DNA of 64,000 nt from Aliivibrio fischeri (GTDB lineage Bacteria; Pseudomonadota; Gammaproteobacteria; Enterobacterales; Vibrionaceae), in NCBI RefSeq assembly GCF_009727955.1, contig NZ_WOBR01000004.1:1241724-1305723 (forward strand). Reading direction: 5' to 3'. The translations under genes and the position numbers were made by a program. The notes below the pieces were generated by a model. It made no database searches and was not told where the DNA came from. It worked only from the letters and a program-made list of their open reading frames with translations. Numbering within the stretch: position 1 is the stretch's first letter; every line of letters starts with the position of its first letter. Of the stretch, positions 49,601 to 59,821 are shown piece by piece.

Positions 49601-50455
49601 CTAGTTATCGACTACCCATTGACCTAAAGTAACTCGGTCATTGCCAGCATAATCTTGCTCTGTTTTCACATTAATATAACCATGCTCTTCAAAAAAGTGA
49701 CGTAATTGTTCACCTTGTTCAAAACCATGCTCCATCATTAACCAACCGCCATTTAATAAATACTCTCGGCCGTGTTGCATAATGTGAATTAAATCTGAAA
49801 AACCATTTTGCTCTGCAACCAAAGCGGTTTGCGGTTCAAAACGAACATCCCCTTCAGATAAATGAGGATCATTACCATCAATATAAGGGGGATTACTTAC
49901 AATAATGTCGAACTTATCACTCAAAGAAATAGGTTCAAACCAACTGCCTTGTCTAAATTCAACATTATTAATGTGATTTATTTTCGCATTCCCTTTTGCT
50001 AACTCAACCGCATCGTCTTGATAATCGACACCTATCACATTAAGAGTAGGCATTTCAGAAGCAATGGCCAACGCAATGGCTCCTGTTCCTGTTCCTAAAT
50101 CCAAAATGGATTGCGCATTAGGTGTTAAATGATCTAATGCCACTTCAACCAGACGTTCGGTATCAGGTCTTGGGATTAATGTTGTTGGCGATACCTTAAG
50201 TGGTAATGACCAAAATTCACGATACCCCACAATATAAGCAATCGGTTCACCAGTAAGACGACGCTCTAGTAACGCATTAAAATTACCCAGCTCTTCATCT
50301 GATACTATTTTCTCAGGCCAAGTTAATAGATAACTTCTTGGCTTATCTAACACATGACAAAGAAGAACAGCAGCATCAACTTGAGGAGAATCACTCCCCT
50401 CAAGTATCAGAGATTGAATTGAGCGCTTTAATAACGCTTCAATAGACAAACTCAT
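49601..50455 (-). CDS. prmC: PrmC, peptide-chain-release-factor glutamine methyltransferase
   Basis: Methylates the glutamine of the GGQ loop in release factors RF1 and RF2. The 284 residues have an N-terminal helical substrate domain (about 1-75), the SAM-binding motif LDLGTGTGAIALA at 118-130 and the catalytic NPPY tetrad at 188-191 (SNPPYIDGNDPHL). The start codon overlaps the prfA stop codon in a TAATG arrangement, so the modifying enzyme is translationally coupled to its substrate RF1. Confidence 0.97.
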   Translation of the reverse strand: MSLSIEALLKRSIQSLILEGSDSPQVDAAVLLCHVLDKPRSYLLTWPEKIVSDEELGNFNALLERRLTGEPIAYIVGYREFWSLPLKVSPTTLIPRPDTERLVEVALDHLTPNAQSILDLGTGTGAIALAIASEMPTLNVIGVDYQDDAVELAKGNAKINHINNVEFRQGSWFEPISLSDKFDIIVSNPPYIDGNDPHLSEGDVRFEPQTALVAEQNGFSDLIHIMQHGREYLLNGGWLMMEHGFEQGEQLRHFFEEHGYINVKTEQDYAGNDRVTLGQWVVDN

Positions 50456-51543
50456 TAGTTTTGTTCAGCCAATGCAGCTAATTGGTCAGCTTGGTACTCA
50501 AGAACAACTGGCTCAATTAGACAGCCTAAATCACCTTCCATCACTTCATTTAAACGGTAAACCGTTAAGTTAATGCGGTGATCCGATACACGACCTTGTG
50601 GGTAGTTATAAGTACGGATTCGGTCTGAACGATCACCAGAACCTAATAGGTTGCGACGCGTATCTGAAACAGCAGCAGCACGGCGCGCTTCTTCTGCTTG
50701 AATAATACGAGCAGCAAGAACAGACATCGCTTTTGCTTTGTTTTTATGCTGTGAACGTTCATCCTGACACTCAACAACCGTACCGGTTGGTAAGTGAGTA
50801 ATACGGATTGCAGAATCCGTGGTGTTAACGTGCTGGCCGCCCGCGCCAGATGCACGGAAAGTATCAATTTTTAAATCTGCCGCTTTAATTTCAGGAAGAT
50901 CCGCTTCTGGGATTTCTGCCATTACAGCAACCGTACATGCCGATGTGTGTACACGACCTTGAGATTCAGTTTCTGGTACACGTTGCACACGGTGACCGCC
51001 TGATTCAAATTTAAGTACACCGTATGCACCTTCACCGCTCACTTTTGCGATCATTTCCTTATAACCACCGTGTTCTGCTTCGTTTGAGCTCATTACTTCA
51101 ACACGCCAGCCTTTTTTCTCAGCAAAACGTGAATACATACGGAATAAGTTACCAGCAAAAATGCCCGCTTCATCACCACCTGCACCAGCACGAATTTCTA
51201 AGAAACAATTACGCTCATCATTTGGATCTTTTGGAAGAAGAAGAACTTGAAGCTCATCCGTTAAACGTTCAATAGCTTCTTTAGCATCTTTAATTTCTTC
51301 TTGTGCCATCTCTCGCATTTCTTCATCATCTTCTTGCGCCATTTCTTGGGCTGCAACAAGATCTTCTTGAGCTTGCTCATAAGCTTGGAAGCATTGTGTC
51401 ACTTCTTCTAGCTGTGAGTATTCACGAGATAAAGCACGAAACTTATTTTGGTCTCCGATAACATCAGGATCGCCTAATAAATGCTGAACTTCTTCATAAC
51501 GCTCAACCAGCGTCTCTAATTTTACTCGAATGGATGCTTTCAT
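50455..51543 (-). CDS. prfA: peptide chain release factor 1
   Basis: Terminates translation at UAA and UAG. The 362 residues match E. coli RF1 (360). The catalytic GGQ is in [18 protein letters not shown] (near 234), and the codon-recognition region has the RF1-type P-x-T (near 187, within [16 protein letters not shown]). Domain 1 is acidic and helical, with a run of Gln/Glu repeats ([23 protein letters not shown]). Second gene of the hemA operon, 39 bp after hemA, overlapping prmC. Confidence 0.98.
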   Translation of the reverse strand: MKASIRVKLETLVERYEEVQHLLGDPDVIGDQNKFRALSREYSQLEEVTQCFQAYEQAQEDLVAAQEMAQEDDEEMREMAQEEIKDAKEAIERLTDELQVLLLPKDPNDERNCFLEIRAGAGGDEAGIFAGNLFRMYSRFAEKKGWRVEVMSSNEAEHGGYKEMIAKVSGEGAYGVLKFESGGHRVQRVPETESQGRVHTSACTVAVMAEIPEADLPEIKAADLKIDTFRASGAGGQHVNTTDSAIRITHLPTGTVVECQDERSQHKNKAKAMSVLAARIIQAEEARRAAAVSDTRRNLLGSGDRSDRIRTYNYPQGRVSDHRINLTVYRLNEVMEGDLGCLIEPVVLEYQADQLAALAEQN

Positions 51544-51582
51544 AATAATATTTGTTCTTTTTGTTGGTAGCGAACGCTACGC

Positions 51583-52839
51583 TTAGTTGTCTAGACCAAT
51601 AGTGGTTCGGATTACTGTTAACTTTTCAGTTTCACCGTTTTTTGCAGCTTGCTGCATCGCCAATGTTGGTGCATGAATGAGTTTATTGGTTAACTTATTA
51701 CTGAGTTCAGCCAATACTTTTTCTGGATTTTGCCCTGAAGCAAGTGCTTGCATACTTTTTTGCAATAGCTCAATTCGCATCGCTTCTGAATTTTCACGAT
51801 ACTGACGGATACTATTTACCGCTTGACGAGAACGAATCCACGTCATGAATTCTGCGCTCTCTTCACTGACAATTGCTTCAGCTTGTATCGCTTCTATTTT
51901 TCGTTGTTCTATATTGTGATCAATAATAGATTGAAGATCATCAACTGAATATAAATACGCATCATTTAATTCTGCGACCTCACCCTCAATATCTCGAGGA
52001 ACAGCAATATCAACGAACAACATTGGTTGGTGTTTACGTAATTTCAACGCACTTTCAACCATCCCCTTGCCAATAATAGGCAAAGGACTTGCAGTAGAAC
52101 TAATAATGATGTCGGCTTTAGGAAGATGCTCAGGGATCTCAGGAAGACTGATGACTTCAGCATTAAATTGTTCAGCTAACCCCATCGCACGTTCGCGTGT
52201 TCGGTTAGCGACTATTAATTTTTTACAGCCAGAATCATCTAAATGTTTTGCGACAAGCTCAATAGTTTCACCCGCCCCAACTAAAAGTACGGTCGAGTCA
52301 GATAAAGATTCAAAAATTTGACGAGCTAATGTACATGCAGCATAAGCAACAGAAACGGCATTGCCACCAATATTGGTTTCAGTACGAACTCGTTTTGCTA
52401 CCGAGAAGTCTTGTTGAAATAATTTTTCAATTGTTCCTTCAACCGCATTATGCTCTCGTGCATCAGCAAAGGCTTTTTTTACTTGCCCTAAAATTTGTGG
52501 TTCACCTAAAACCAACGAATCCAAACCACAAGAAACACGCATAAGATGTTTTACTGCTGCTTGCTCTTCATGGATATAAATACTGGGCATTAAGGTTTCT
52601 AGTGCGACATGATGAAATTCAGCAAGCCAATTAATCACATAACCGCTGCTAATACCGTGTTTAACTTCGCAATAGATTTCCGTTCGATTACAGGTCGATA
52701 AGATTACGCCACTTTGAATTGCATCGCTGTTTTTTAATTCATCTAACGCTTTTGTCAATTTTTCCGGAGAAAATGCAACTTTCTCACGTAAATCAACAGA
52801 GGCTGACGTATGATTAATTCCAATAACAAGCAATGACAT
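51583..52839 (-). CDS. hemA: glutamyl-tRNA reductase
   Basis: Reduces glutamyl-tRNA to glutamate-1-semialdehyde, the entry step of tetrapyrrole synthesis. The 418 residues have the catalytic Cys50 in [34 protein letters not shown] near 105, the NADPH-binding domain with [17 protein letters not shown] near 183, and a C-terminal dimer helix. The product links to the siroheme (cobA) and haem (hemH) genes elsewhere in the window. First gene of its operon, divergent from lolB with a 169-bp gap that must hold both promoters. Confidence 0.98.
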   Translation of the reverse strand: MSLLVIGINHTSASVDLREKVAFSPEKLTKALDELKNSDAIQSGVILSTCNRTEIYCEVKHGISSGYVINWLAEFHHVALETLMPSIYIHEEQAAVKHLMRVSCGLDSLVLGEPQILGQVKKAFADAREHNAVEGTIEKLFQQDFSVAKRVRTETNIGGNAVSVAYAACTLARQIFESLSDSTVLLVGAGETIELVAKHLDDSGCKKLIVANRTRERAMGLAEQFNAEVISLPEIPEHLPKADIIISSTASPLPIIGKGMVESALKLRKHQPMLFVDIAVPRDIEGEVAELNDAYLYSVDDLQSIIDHNIEQRKIEAIQAEAIVSEESAEFMTWIRSRQAVNSIRQYRENSEAMRIELLQKSMQALASGQNPEKVLAELSNKLTNKLIHAPTLAMQQAAKNGETEKLTVIRTTIGLDN

Positions 52840-53008
52840 TCGGCAAACGGACCAATAATAAAAATAACAAGGGCGGATTTTACTTGATGCGACCCAATTT
52901 TAAAAGGCATCAGGGCTTTTGTGTAAGAAATTAGTGATATTCAAATACTATTTGGCTCCAAATTCGCCATTAATTTGCTACAATTGCTGCATTACTTCAG
53001 ATTTAAAG

Positions 53009-53635
53009 ATGAGATTATCAAGAATGTTTCCTCGCTTTGTATGTTCCCCTTTTACTATTCTCATATTCACGCTTTTTCTTAACGCCTGTTCAACGACCCC
53101 TTTAACTCCTCAACAATCGACAGATTGGGACAAGCATCAAGCAAAGCTCGAACAAATAACACAATATAAAGTAACAGGAAAAATTGGATATCAAGCACCA
53201 AACCAACGCCATAGTTTAAATTTCCAGTGGATTCAGAAACCAGAACAAAGTCAATTATTGCTCACTTCATTTCTTGGCCAAACCGTAATGAAACTAACAA
53301 TGACAGAGCAAATGACAACAATCGAAACTGGCGATGGACAAAAATTTGAAGGCCGAGATCCGGGGAGATTAATGTATAGCTTAAGTGGCATTAGCATGCC
53401 TATCGGGTACTTACAGGATTGGATTAAAGGATTACCAACCGCCGCAGATAATTTCCAACTCAATGAGCTTAATACTGTAGAACACTTATCAAAACAAATC
53501 GGTCAAACCAATTGGCATTTACGCTACAACAGTTATATCGAAAAAGATAACTTACTTCTTCCTAATTCAATGAAACTTACGCAACAAGACACCACCATTA
53601 AAATCATTGCTTCAAATTGGATAATTTCTCAATGA
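53009..53635 (+). CDS. lolB: LolB, outer-membrane lipoprotein receptor
   Basis: Accepts lipoproteins from LolA and inserts them into the outer membrane. The ATG at 53009 gives 208 residues (E. coli LolB 207) with a lipoprotein signal whose lipobox is LNAC (Cys27). An ATG five codons later is also possible; the longest frame starts far upstream at 52919 without a ribosome-binding site. Core features: [22 protein letters not shown] and [14 protein letters not shown], with [11 protein letters not shown] later. It overlaps ispE by four bases (ATGA). Confidence 0.93.
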   Translation: MRLSRMFPRFVCSPFTILIFTLFLNACSTTPLTPQQSTDWDKHQAKLEQITQYKVTGKIGYQAPNQRHSLNFQWIQKPEQSQLLLTSFLGQTVMKLTMTEQMTTIETGDGQKFEGRDPGRLMYSLSGISMPIGYLQDWIKGLPTAADNFQLNELNTVEHLSKQIGQTNWHLRYNSYIEKDNLLLPNSMKLTQQDTTIKIIASNWIISQ

Positions 53636-54498
53636 TCACCAAAACAACACGCTGGCCATCTCCAGCCAAATTAAACCTGTTTCTTTATATCAATGGCCAA
53701 CAAGATAATGGCTATCATGAGCTTCAAACTTTATTTCAATTTATTGATTTATGTGATTACCTCACCATTACAGCCAATCAATCAGGTCAAATAACCCTTT
53801 CTCCAGACATTCCAGGAGTAAAAACAGAAGATAACCTGATATGGAAAGCAGCAACGCTATTACAGCAGCACAGTCAATGTGAATTGGGTGCTCATATCGA
53901 AATAGAAAAGATTTTACCTATGGGGGGAGGCATCGGTGGTGGTTCATCTAATGCCGCAACCGTACTCGTCGCTCTTAATTTTTTATGGCAGCTCAATTTA
54001 AGTAACGATACTTTAGCAGCACTAGGAGTAAAACTAGGGGCTGATGTGCCTATTTTTGTGCATGGATTTGCCGCTTTTGCAGAAGGTATTGGTGAAAAAC
54101 TGCAACCAGCCACCCCTAAAGAGTTATGGTACGTTTTAATCAAACCAGAAGTCAGTATCGCAACCGTCGATGTTTTCACTCATCCTGACTTGGTTAGAAA
54201 TACACCAAAACAGCCACTTAACGCACTTTTAGAGGCTACATACGTAAACGATTGCGAAAAAATTGTCAGAAGTGTGTATCCAGAGGTTGATTACCAACTT
54301 TCATGGCTGTTAGAATATGCGCCATCGAGATTAACAGGAACAGGCGCTTGTGTTTTTGCTGAATTTAACAGCGAAAAAGAAGCACAAGAGGTTTATTCTT
54401 TAATCCCCGATAATGCAACCGGATTTATCGCCCGAGGTATGAATACTTCGCCACTCAACCGAACATTGGAAGAGTATAAATCATTATGCAAAATATAA
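53632..54498 (+). CDS. ispE: IspE, 4-(cytidine 5'-diphospho)-2-C-methyl-D-erythritol kinase
   Basis: Fourth step of the MEP isoprenoid pathway. The ATG at 53632 overlaps the lolB stop codon (ATGA) and gives 288 residues, starting [20 protein letters not shown], as in E. coli IspE; a TTG five codons earlier is rejected. The GHMP kinase ATP loop is [18 protein letters not shown] near residue 95, and the C-terminal motif [14 protein letters not shown] is near 236. Second gene of lolB-ispE-prs, same order as in E. coli. Confidence 0.97.
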   Translation: MITKTTRWPSPAKLNLFLYINGQQDNGYHELQTLFQFIDLCDYLTITANQSGQITLSPDIPGVKTEDNLIWKAATLLQQHSQCELGAHIEIEKILPMGGGIGGGSSNAATVLVALNFLWQLNLSNDTLAALGVKLGADVPIFVHGFAAFAEGIGEKLQPATPKELWYVLIKPEVSIATVDVFTHPDLVRNTPKQPLNALLEATYVNDCEKIVRSVYPEVDYQLSWLLEYAPSRLTGTGACVFAEFNSEKEAQEVYSLIPDNATGFIARGMNTSPLNRTLEEYKSLCKI

Positions 54499-54536
54499 AA
54501 TTCTCACAATTTGGACGCAACCCTGAGGTTTCCACC

Positions 54537-55484
54537 GTGCCTGACATGAAGCTATTTGCTGGTAATGCAACTCCTGAACTAGCCCAACGTATCGCTGATC
54601 GACTATATATTTCACTTGGTGACGCTACTGTAGATCGTTTTTCTGACGGCGAAGTAGCCGTTCAAATTAACGAGAATGTACGTGGTAGTGATGTTTTCAT
54701 CATTCAATCGACTTGTGCTCCTACTAATGACAACATTATGGAATTAGTAGTGATGATTGATGCACTTCGTCGTGCTTCTGCTGGCCGTATTACTGCGGTA
54801 ATTCCATACTTTGGTTACGCTCGTCAAGATCGTCGTGTACGTTCTGCTCGTGTACCAATCACTGCAAAAGTTATTGCTGATATGCTTTCAAACGTTGGTG
54901 TTGACCGCGTTTTAACTATCGACCTTCACGCTGAACAAATTCAAGGTTTCTTCGACGTACCAGTAGACAACATCTTCGGTACTCCAGTACTGCTTGATGA
55001 CATGCGTACTCGTGGTTTGGAAAACCCTGTAGTTGTTTCTCCTGATCTAGGCGGTGTTGTTCGTGCTCGTGCAACAGCAAAAGCATTAGGTGATGTAGAT
55101 ATCGCTATCGTTGATAAGCGTCGTCCACGTGCTAACGTTTCTGAAGTAATGAACCTAATTGGTGATGTTGACGGTCGTGATTGTGTAATCGTTGATGACA
55201 TGATCGATACTGGTGGTACATTATGTAAAGCTGCTGAAGCGCTTAAAGAGCGTGGCGCAAAACGTGTATTTGCATACGCAACTCACGCAGTATTCTCTGG
55301 TAGTGCACCACAAAACATTGCAAATTCAGTTCTTGACCAAGTTATCGTAACTGACTCAATTACTCTTTCTAAAGAAATGGCAGCAACAGGTAAAGTAACT
55401 GAACTTAGCCTTTCTCGCATGCTAGCTGAAGCGATTCGTCGTATCAGCAATGAAGAGTCTATCTCTGCAATGTTTGATCACTAA
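54537..55484 (+). CDS. prs: ribose-phosphate pyrophosphokinase
   Basis: Makes PRPP for nucleotide, histidine, tryptophan and NAD synthesis. The GTG at 54537 ([20 protein letters not shown]) gives 315 residues, exactly as in E. coli, with GAGG about eight bases upstream; the ATG at 54486 would add 17 residues not in the family and overlap ispE. Signatures: [17 protein letters not shown], the ATP-binding FGYARQDRR (near 96), and the PRPP loop [18 protein letters not shown] (near 220). Codon bias is strong. Closed by a terminator. Confidence 0.98.
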   Translation: MPDMKLFAGNATPELAQRIADRLYISLGDATVDRFSDGEVAVQINENVRGSDVFIIQSTCAPTNDNIMELVVMIDALRRASAGRITAVIPYFGYARQDRRVRSARVPITAKVIADMLSNVGVDRVLTIDLHAEQIQGFFDVPVDNIFGTPVLLDDMRTRGLENPVVVSPDLGGVVRARATAKALGDVDIAIVDKRRPRANVSEVMNLIGDVDGRDCVIVDDMIDTGGTLCKAAEALKERGAKRVFAYATHAVFSGSAPQNIANSVLDQVIVTDSITLSKEMAATGKVTELSLSRMLAEAIRRISNEESISAMFDH

Positions 55485-55504
55485 TCAAACAGAAATCTAT
55501 TCAA

Positions 55505-55531
55505 ACGCCCTGCCTTTGCGGGGCGTTTTTG
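55505..55531 (+). terminator. intrinsic terminator of lolB-ispE-prs
   Basis: A 9-bp stem with one G-T pair (55505-55513 with 55518-55526, loop CTTT), followed by T5. Confidence 0.9.
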
Positions 55532-55665
55532 TATTTGGAATTCTTGTGGTAATATGGCGCGCCTTTTTAATGGTGCATACTAATATCATTAATTGTATTT
55601 AGCTCTCATACGCTCTAAACAAGTTCATTAATCATATTAGTATCCAAGATAAGAGAGATAATTCT

Positions 55666-56256
55666 TTGAGTAATCAGATCAAACTTCTCGTTGGACTAGC
55701 AAACCCTGGTCTTGAGTATAAAAGAACTCGCCATAATGCTGGTGCATGGGTTGTTGAAGAACTCGCTCGAGTTCATAATGTTTCTATGCGAGAAGAAGCT
55801 AAATTCTTCGGCTTAACTGGTAGGATCCAAAGTAATGGTGACGATCTTCGATTGTTGATCCCAACCACTTTCATGAATCTATCAGGTAAAGCTATCGCTG
55901 CGATGGCAAAGTTCTATCAGATCAAACCAGAAGAAATTCTTGTTGCTCATGATGAACTGGATCTCCCTCCTGGTGTTGCTAAATTTAAAAAAGGTGGTGG
56001 GCACGGTGGCCATAACGGTTTACGTGACACCATTAGTAAATTAGCGAATACGAAAGAGTTTTACCGACTTCGTATTGGCATTGGTCATCCTGGCCATAAA
56101 GATAAAGTTGCCGGTTTTGTTTTAGGTAAAGCGCCAGCTAAAGAGCAAGAATTAATCGATGCTGCAGTAGATGAATCTACACGCTGCCTTGATATCCTTC
56201 TCAAAGATGGATTAAGCAAAGCACAAAATCGTTTACACACATTCAAAGCTGAATAA
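55666..56256 (+). CDS. pth: peptidyl-tRNA hydrolase
   Basis: Releases tRNA from prematurely dropped peptidyl-tRNA. Translation starts at a TTG (55666), preceded by AAGAGAGA; no ATG exists in a suitable place. The 196 residues read [20 protein letters not shown], with catalytic His23 in [26 protein letters not shown] near 63, [11 protein letters not shown] near 93 and [12 protein letters not shown] near 109. Length matches E. coli Pth (194). ychF follows 19 bp later, as in many bacteria. Confidence 0.97.
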   Translation: MSNQIKLLVGLANPGLEYKRTRHNAGAWVVEELARVHNVSMREEAKFFGLTGRIQSNGDDLRLLIPTTFMNLSGKAIAAMAKFYQIKPEEILVAHDELDLPPGVAKFKKGGGHGGHNGLRDTISKLANTKEFYRLRIGIGHPGHKDKVAGFVLGKAPAKEQELIDAAVDESTRCLDILLKDGLSKAQNRLHTFKAE

Positions 56257-56275
56257 CACAGATAAGGTTTACATC

Positions 56276-57367
56276 ATGGGTTTTAAATGCGGAATCGTTG
56301 GTCTTCCAAACGTTGGTAAATCAACACTATTTAACGCACTAACAAAAGCAGGAATCGAAGCAGCAAACTTCCCTTTCTGTACAATTGAACCAAACACAGG
56401 TGTGGTTCCTGTTCCTGATCTACGTTTAGATGCATTAGCAAAAATCGTAAAACCAGAACGTATTCTTCCTACTACAATGGAATTCGTTGATATCGCTGGT
56501 TTAGTGGCAGGCGCATCTAAAGGTGAAGGTCTAGGTAACAAATTCCTAGCAAACATCCGTGAAACAGATGCAATTGGTCATGTTGTTCGTTGTTTTGAAA
56601 ATGAAAACATCATTCACGTTGCTGGTAAGATTTCACCAATTGAAGATATTGAAATCATCAACCTTGAACTTGCTCTTGCTGATTTAGATTCGTGTGAACG
56701 TGCAATGCAACGTAATGCGAAAAAAGCAAAAGGCGGAGACAAAGACGCGAAGTTTGAAATTTCTGTACTTGAGAAACTGCTTCCAGTATTAACTGAAGGT
56801 GGTATGGCTCGCACTGTTGAGCTAACTAAAGAAGAAGCGGCAGCTATTGGTTACCTAAACTTCCTAACGTTAAAACCAACAATGTACATTGCGAACGTAA
56901 GCGAAGATGGCTTCGAAGATAACCCATTCCTAGATATGGTTCGTGAATACGCAGAAAAAGAAAACAACGTAGTTGTTCCTGTTTGTGCTGCTATTGAATC
57001 TGAGCTTTCTGAACTTGACGATGAAGATCGTGAAGAATTCCTTGCTGATATGGGTATCGAAGAACCAGGTCTAAACCGCGTAATCCGCTCTGGTTATGAA
57101 CTGCTTACTCTTCAAACTTACTTCACTGCTGGTGTTAAAGAAGTTCGTGCATGGACTATCCCTGTAGGAGCTACAGCACCACAAGCAGCTGGTAAGATCC
57201 ATACTGACTTTGAAAAAGGCTTTATCCGTGCTGAAGTTATTGGTTACGACAACTTCATCGAGTTCAACGGTGAGAGTGGAGCTAAAGAAGCAGGTAAATG
57301 GCGCCTAGAAGGTAAAGAATATATCGTTAAAGATGGTGATGTTGTTCATTTCCGCTTCAACGTATAA
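56276..57367 (+). CDS. ychF: YchF/Ola1-type ATPase
   Basis: Ribosome-associated Obg-family P-loop protein that prefers ATP; E. coli YchF is involved in stress responses. The 363 residues equal E. coli YchF. Motifs: [21 protein letters not shown] (G1), [27 protein letters not shown] (G3 and switch), NVSE instead of the GTPase NKxD (near 201), and a C-terminal TGS domain with [16 protein letters not shown] and [12 protein letters not shown]. Very biased codons indicate high expression. Transcribed with pth. Confidence 0.97.
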   Translation: MGFKCGIVGLPNVGKSTLFNALTKAGIEAANFPFCTIEPNTGVVPVPDLRLDALAKIVKPERILPTTMEFVDIAGLVAGASKGEGLGNKFLANIRETDAIGHVVRCFENENIIHVAGKISPIEDIEIINLELALADLDSCERAMQRNAKKAKGGDKDAKFEISVLEKLLPVLTEGGMARTVELTKEEAAAIGYLNFLTLKPTMYIANVSEDGFEDNPFLDMVREYAEKENNVVVPVCAAIESELSELDDEDREEFLADMGIEEPGLNRVIRSGYELLTLQTYFTAGVKEVRAWTIPVGATAPQAAGKIHTDFEKGFIRAEVIGYDNFIEFNGESGAKEAGKWRLEGKEYIVKDGDVVHFRFNV

Positions 57368-57373
57368 TTAAAT

Positions 57374-57402
57374 AAGGCCAGCAAATTTGCTGGCCTTTTT
57401 AT
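57374..57402 (+). terminator. intrinsic terminator of pth-ychF
   Basis: A 12-bp perfect palindromic stem (AAGGCCAGC half), followed by T5. Confidence 0.9.
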
Positions 57403-57587
57403 TACTTGCTAATAATTCAACCACTTAAGATTACTTTTCAACCAGTCCTCTGTTATTTTTCTTCCCCCCTTTTTATCTCTTATATACTGAGTTTTATTCA
57501 TTTATGCTCATATTTGCATATAAAAAGCACGGTTTGATTAAATTCCGTTCGAACAAACAAAGAATTACTGTTTTTTTCAAAAAAGTG

Positions 57588-57616
57588 TTGACGCATAAGC
57601 CTTAGATACGCATAAT
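57588..57616 (+). promoter_or_regulatory. tRNA operon promoter
   Basis: TTGACG (57588-57593), 17-bp spacer, CATAAT (57611-57616), followed by the GC-rich discriminator GCGCTCC. The upstream stretch (about 57555-57585) is A/T-tract rich, like an UP element. GC-rich discriminators are typical of stringently controlled stable-RNA promoters. The first tRNA begins 58 bp further on. Between the ychF terminator and this promoter I see nothing else. Confidence 0.8.
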
Positions 57617-57674
57617 GCGCTCCGTCCTCACCGCTAAGGCGAAAGAGAGACAAGCAAGAAATGCAAGACAATTT

Positions 57675-57751
57675 GGCTACTTAGCTCAGCTGGTTAGAGC
57701 ACATCACTCATAATGATGGGGTCACAGGTTCAAATCCCGTAGTAGCCACCA
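57675..57751 (+). tRNA. tRNA-Met (anticodon CAU, elongator type)
   Basis: 77 nt including CCA. Acceptor GGCTACT pairs with AGTAGCC; anticodon CAT at 57709-57711 in the loop CTCATAA. The body is nearly identical to E. coli elongator tRNA-Met (metT), which also leads a tRNA operon beside ubiF. Confidence 0.95.
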
Positions 57752-57829
57752 TACAATTTTTAATTGATTATCCAATTGTCGATTAAAATAAAATTTCTAC
57801 TTAACGTATTAACGTTAAAATAGTAGAAT

Positions 57830-57914
57830 GCGGACGTGGCGGAATTGGTAGACGCACCAGATTTAGGTTCTGGCGCCGCAAGGTGTGAGAGTTCAAGTCT
57901 CTCCGTCCGCACCA
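57830..57914 (+). tRNA. tRNA-Leu (anticodon UAG), copy 1
   Basis: 85 nt including CCA, with the long variable arm of a class II tRNA. Acceptor GCGGACG pairs with CGTCCGC; anticodon TAG at 57864-57866. Confidence 0.97.
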
Positions 57915-57939
57915 TTATTTAGATTCGTAAGAATCTCGT

Positions 57940-58014
57940 TGGGATATCGCCAAGCGGTAAGGCAGCGGCTTTTGATGCCGCCATTCCCTGGTTCAAATCC
58001 AGGTATCCCAGCCA
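57940..58014 (+). tRNA. tRNA-Gln (anticodon UUG), copy 1
   Basis: 75 nt including CCA. Acceptor TGGGATA pairs with TATCCCA; anticodon TTG at 57972-57974. The 25-base spacer after tRNA-Leu contains GATTCGTAAGAATC, a small hairpin that may be a processing site. Confidence 0.97.
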
Positions 58015-58094
58015 CTTTAAAACATAATTGATTCATTTCGATTATGGAAACGTGTTATTGGATCACCAATCTCTAATTTCACTATAAAATTTGT

Positions 58095-58179
58095 GCGGTC
58101 GTGGCGGAATTGGTAGACGCACCAGATTTAGGTTCTGGCGCCGCGAGGTGTGAGAGTTCAAGTCTCTCCGACCGCACCA
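58095..58179 (+). tRNA. tRNA-Leu (anticodon UAG), copy 2
   Basis: 85 nt including CCA; anticodon TAG at 58129-58131. Acceptor GCGGTCG pairs with CGACCGC: compared with copy 1 one pair is A-T to T-A, so pairing is kept. One variable-arm base also differs (GCAAGG to GCGAGG). Confidence 0.97.
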
Positions 58180-58204
58180 TTATTTAGGTTCGTAAGAATC
58201 TCGT

Positions 58205-58279
58205 TGGGATATCGCCAAGCGGTAAGGCAGCGGCTTTTGATGCCGCCATTCCCTGGTTCAAATCCAGGTATCCCAGCCA
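58205..58279 (+). tRNA. tRNA-Gln (anticodon UUG), copy 2
   Basis: 75 nt including CCA, identical in sequence to copy 1; anticodon TTG at 58237-58239. Last tRNA of the operon; the terminator follows within 10 bp. Confidence 0.97.
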
Positions 58280-58286
58280 CTTTTAA

Positions 58287-58320
58287 AAAGCTCATCATTA
58301 ATTTGATGGGCTTTTTTTTT
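58287..58320 (+). terminator. intrinsic terminator of the tRNA operon
   Basis: AAGCTCATCA/TGATGGGCTT stem with one G-T pair, followed by ten T. Confidence 0.9.
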
Positions 58321-58381
58321 CGTCTGTAAGATTCTATTTTCATCTATTCATACCAATCAGGATAATTAGTTAATCAGATAC

Positions 58382-58410
58382 AAAAAAGGTGACCAATTAA
58401 TGATCACCTT
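58382..58410 (-). terminator. intrinsic terminator of ubiF
   Basis: AAGGTGA/TCACCTT stem (58386-58392 with 58404-58410), followed on the minus strand by six T. Two terminators thus face each other between the tRNA operon and ubiF. Confidence 0.85.
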
Positions 58411-58449
58411 CTGCGTTTCCAGTTCTTTCCTACTTGTCCCTAATATTTT

Positions 58450-59607
58450 CTATAACCCTAACGCATACTTCAGTGCTTGGATCTTTAATGGACCAGCTGA
58501 TTCTGCAGCTCTTAATCCAATATTACGTAATAATTTAACCGGAGGCAGTGTATTGCTAAATAAGGTATAAAAAACGTCCATACTGGTTTGCATTAGTAAA
58601 TTATCTGTTCGTCTTCTGCTTTCATATCTTGATGGCGCTTTATCACTCTCTACGCCATTTTTTTCGACTTCTTCTAAAAAGACATTCACATCTTTAAAAC
58701 CTAAATTAACCCCCTGCCCTGCTAGCGGATTAATGGTATGTGCCGCATCACCAAGTAACACACACCGATGGTTTACATATTGTTGAGCATGCCTGCGTGT
58801 AAGAGGAAAAGCTCCAAAACGTTCAACTTTAAAACCACCAAGTTCTGCAGGAAAGTGTCGCTTGATTTGTTCTTCTAATTGAGTATTGCTCATTGCCGTT
58901 AATTGTTTAATGCGTGTAGGCGAGTCATACCAAACTAATGAACCTTTATTTCCAGATAATGGTAAAAATGATCTTGGCCCTGACGGTGTAAACCATTGCC
59001 ATGTAATGTCTTGCTGTGCTTGCTCGGTTTCAATATTAATCAACATACAATGTTGACGATAATCCCAAGCGGTTATTCCTATTTTTGCTTGTTGACGAAC
59101 ATAAGAGTTAGCGCCATCAGCTCCAATCACCCATTTTGCTTTTAATACGGAATTATCACTTAGAGTTAATTCATTGTATTCTTGATGAAAAGTGATTGTA
59201 TTAATGTTTATTGGAGTAAGTACATTTAAGTTACTGTACTGAGAAAATTCATTCCAAAGACCTAATTGGATTAATCGGTTTTCAACAATAAAGCCAAGTT
59301 GTTCCATATTAAGAGCATCTGAATGAAAACGCGTCCTACATTCAGGATGTTCCCACGTTTCTAATCGCTTATAGGGACAAACTCTTGTCTCGCTTATAAA
59401 TTTCCAAGCCCCTAAAGAATCTAATAAGTCGACTGATGATTGTGAAATAGCCGAAACTCGAATATCCATAGGTTGTGCTTCGTCGTAAACCGCAGGTTCT
59501 CTTGCTTCAAGCAAAACAACTGAGTGACCTAATTTAGCCAAACCAACCGCAGTTGCAGCACCAACCATGCCACCACCGACTACGGCATAATCATATTCTT
59601 TTATCAT
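58450..59607 (-). CDS. ubiF: UbiF-type FAD-dependent ubiquinone hydroxylase
   Basis: Monooxygenase of ubiquinone synthesis; UbiF hydroxylates the ring at C6 in E. coli. The 385 residues have the FAD GxGxxG motif YAVVGGGMVGAATAVGLAKLG at 7-27, the conserved DIRVSAISQSSVDLL near 48, VIGADGANSYVRQ (DG motif, near 155), and VLLGDAAHTINPLAGQGVNLGF (GD motif, near 285), shared by UbiH, UbiF and UbiI. The symbol is chosen because the gene lies beside a tRNA cluster and divergent from miaB, as ubiF does in E. coli; UbiH or UbiI cannot be excluded by motifs alone. Confidence 0.87.
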   Translation of the reverse strand: MIKEYDYAVVGGGMVGAATAVGLAKLGHSVVLLEAREPAVYDEAQPMDIRVSAISQSSVDLLDSLGAWKFISETRVCPYKRLETWEHPECRTRFHSDALNMEQLGFIVENRLIQLGLWNEFSQYSNLNVLTPININTITFHQEYNELTLSDNSVLKAKWVIGADGANSYVRQQAKIGITAWDYRQHCMLINIETEQAQQDITWQWFTPSGPRSFLPLSGNKGSLVWYDSPTRIKQLTAMSNTQLEEQIKRHFPAELGGFKVERFGAFPLTRRHAQQYVNHRCVLLGDAAHTINPLAGQGVNLGFKDVNVFLEEVEKNGVESDKAPSRYESRRRTDNLLMQTSMDVFYTLFSNTLPPVKLLRNIGLRAAESAGPLKIQALKYALGL

Positions 59608-59821
59608 CCATCGACCTTATTGAATCAATTATTTTCCCTTATTCTAGCCTGATTTATCAGTAATCGAAATCACTCACTGCATGTCCTTATAATTTTCATG
59701 GTCTACTACACCTAGTCACAGCCCTTGGAAAGCAGTACAATACGCGCCCTATCCGTTTTGATCGAGCTTGTCTCTCAAAACTGTACCGAATTTTAGTAAT
59801 ACAAAACGAGTGAAAAGTTAC

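Larger units (their letters stand above)
57830..58279 (+). repeat. tandem duplication of a tRNA-Leu/tRNA-Gln unit
   Basis: Two 185-bp units, 57830-58014 and 58095-58279, each tRNA-Leu, 25-bp spacer, tRNA-Gln, separated by 80 bp of unrelated spacer. They differ only at four positions that I can see: two paired acceptor bases and one variable-arm base in tRNA-Leu, and one spacer base. The tRNA-Gln copies are identical. Confidence 0.95.

Noticed and set aside
57830-58279. CRISPR-like or integrative element at the tRNA cluster
   Set aside because: The repeats are complete tRNA genes in a tandem duplication. There is no integrase gene or att-like partial tRNA copy nearby.
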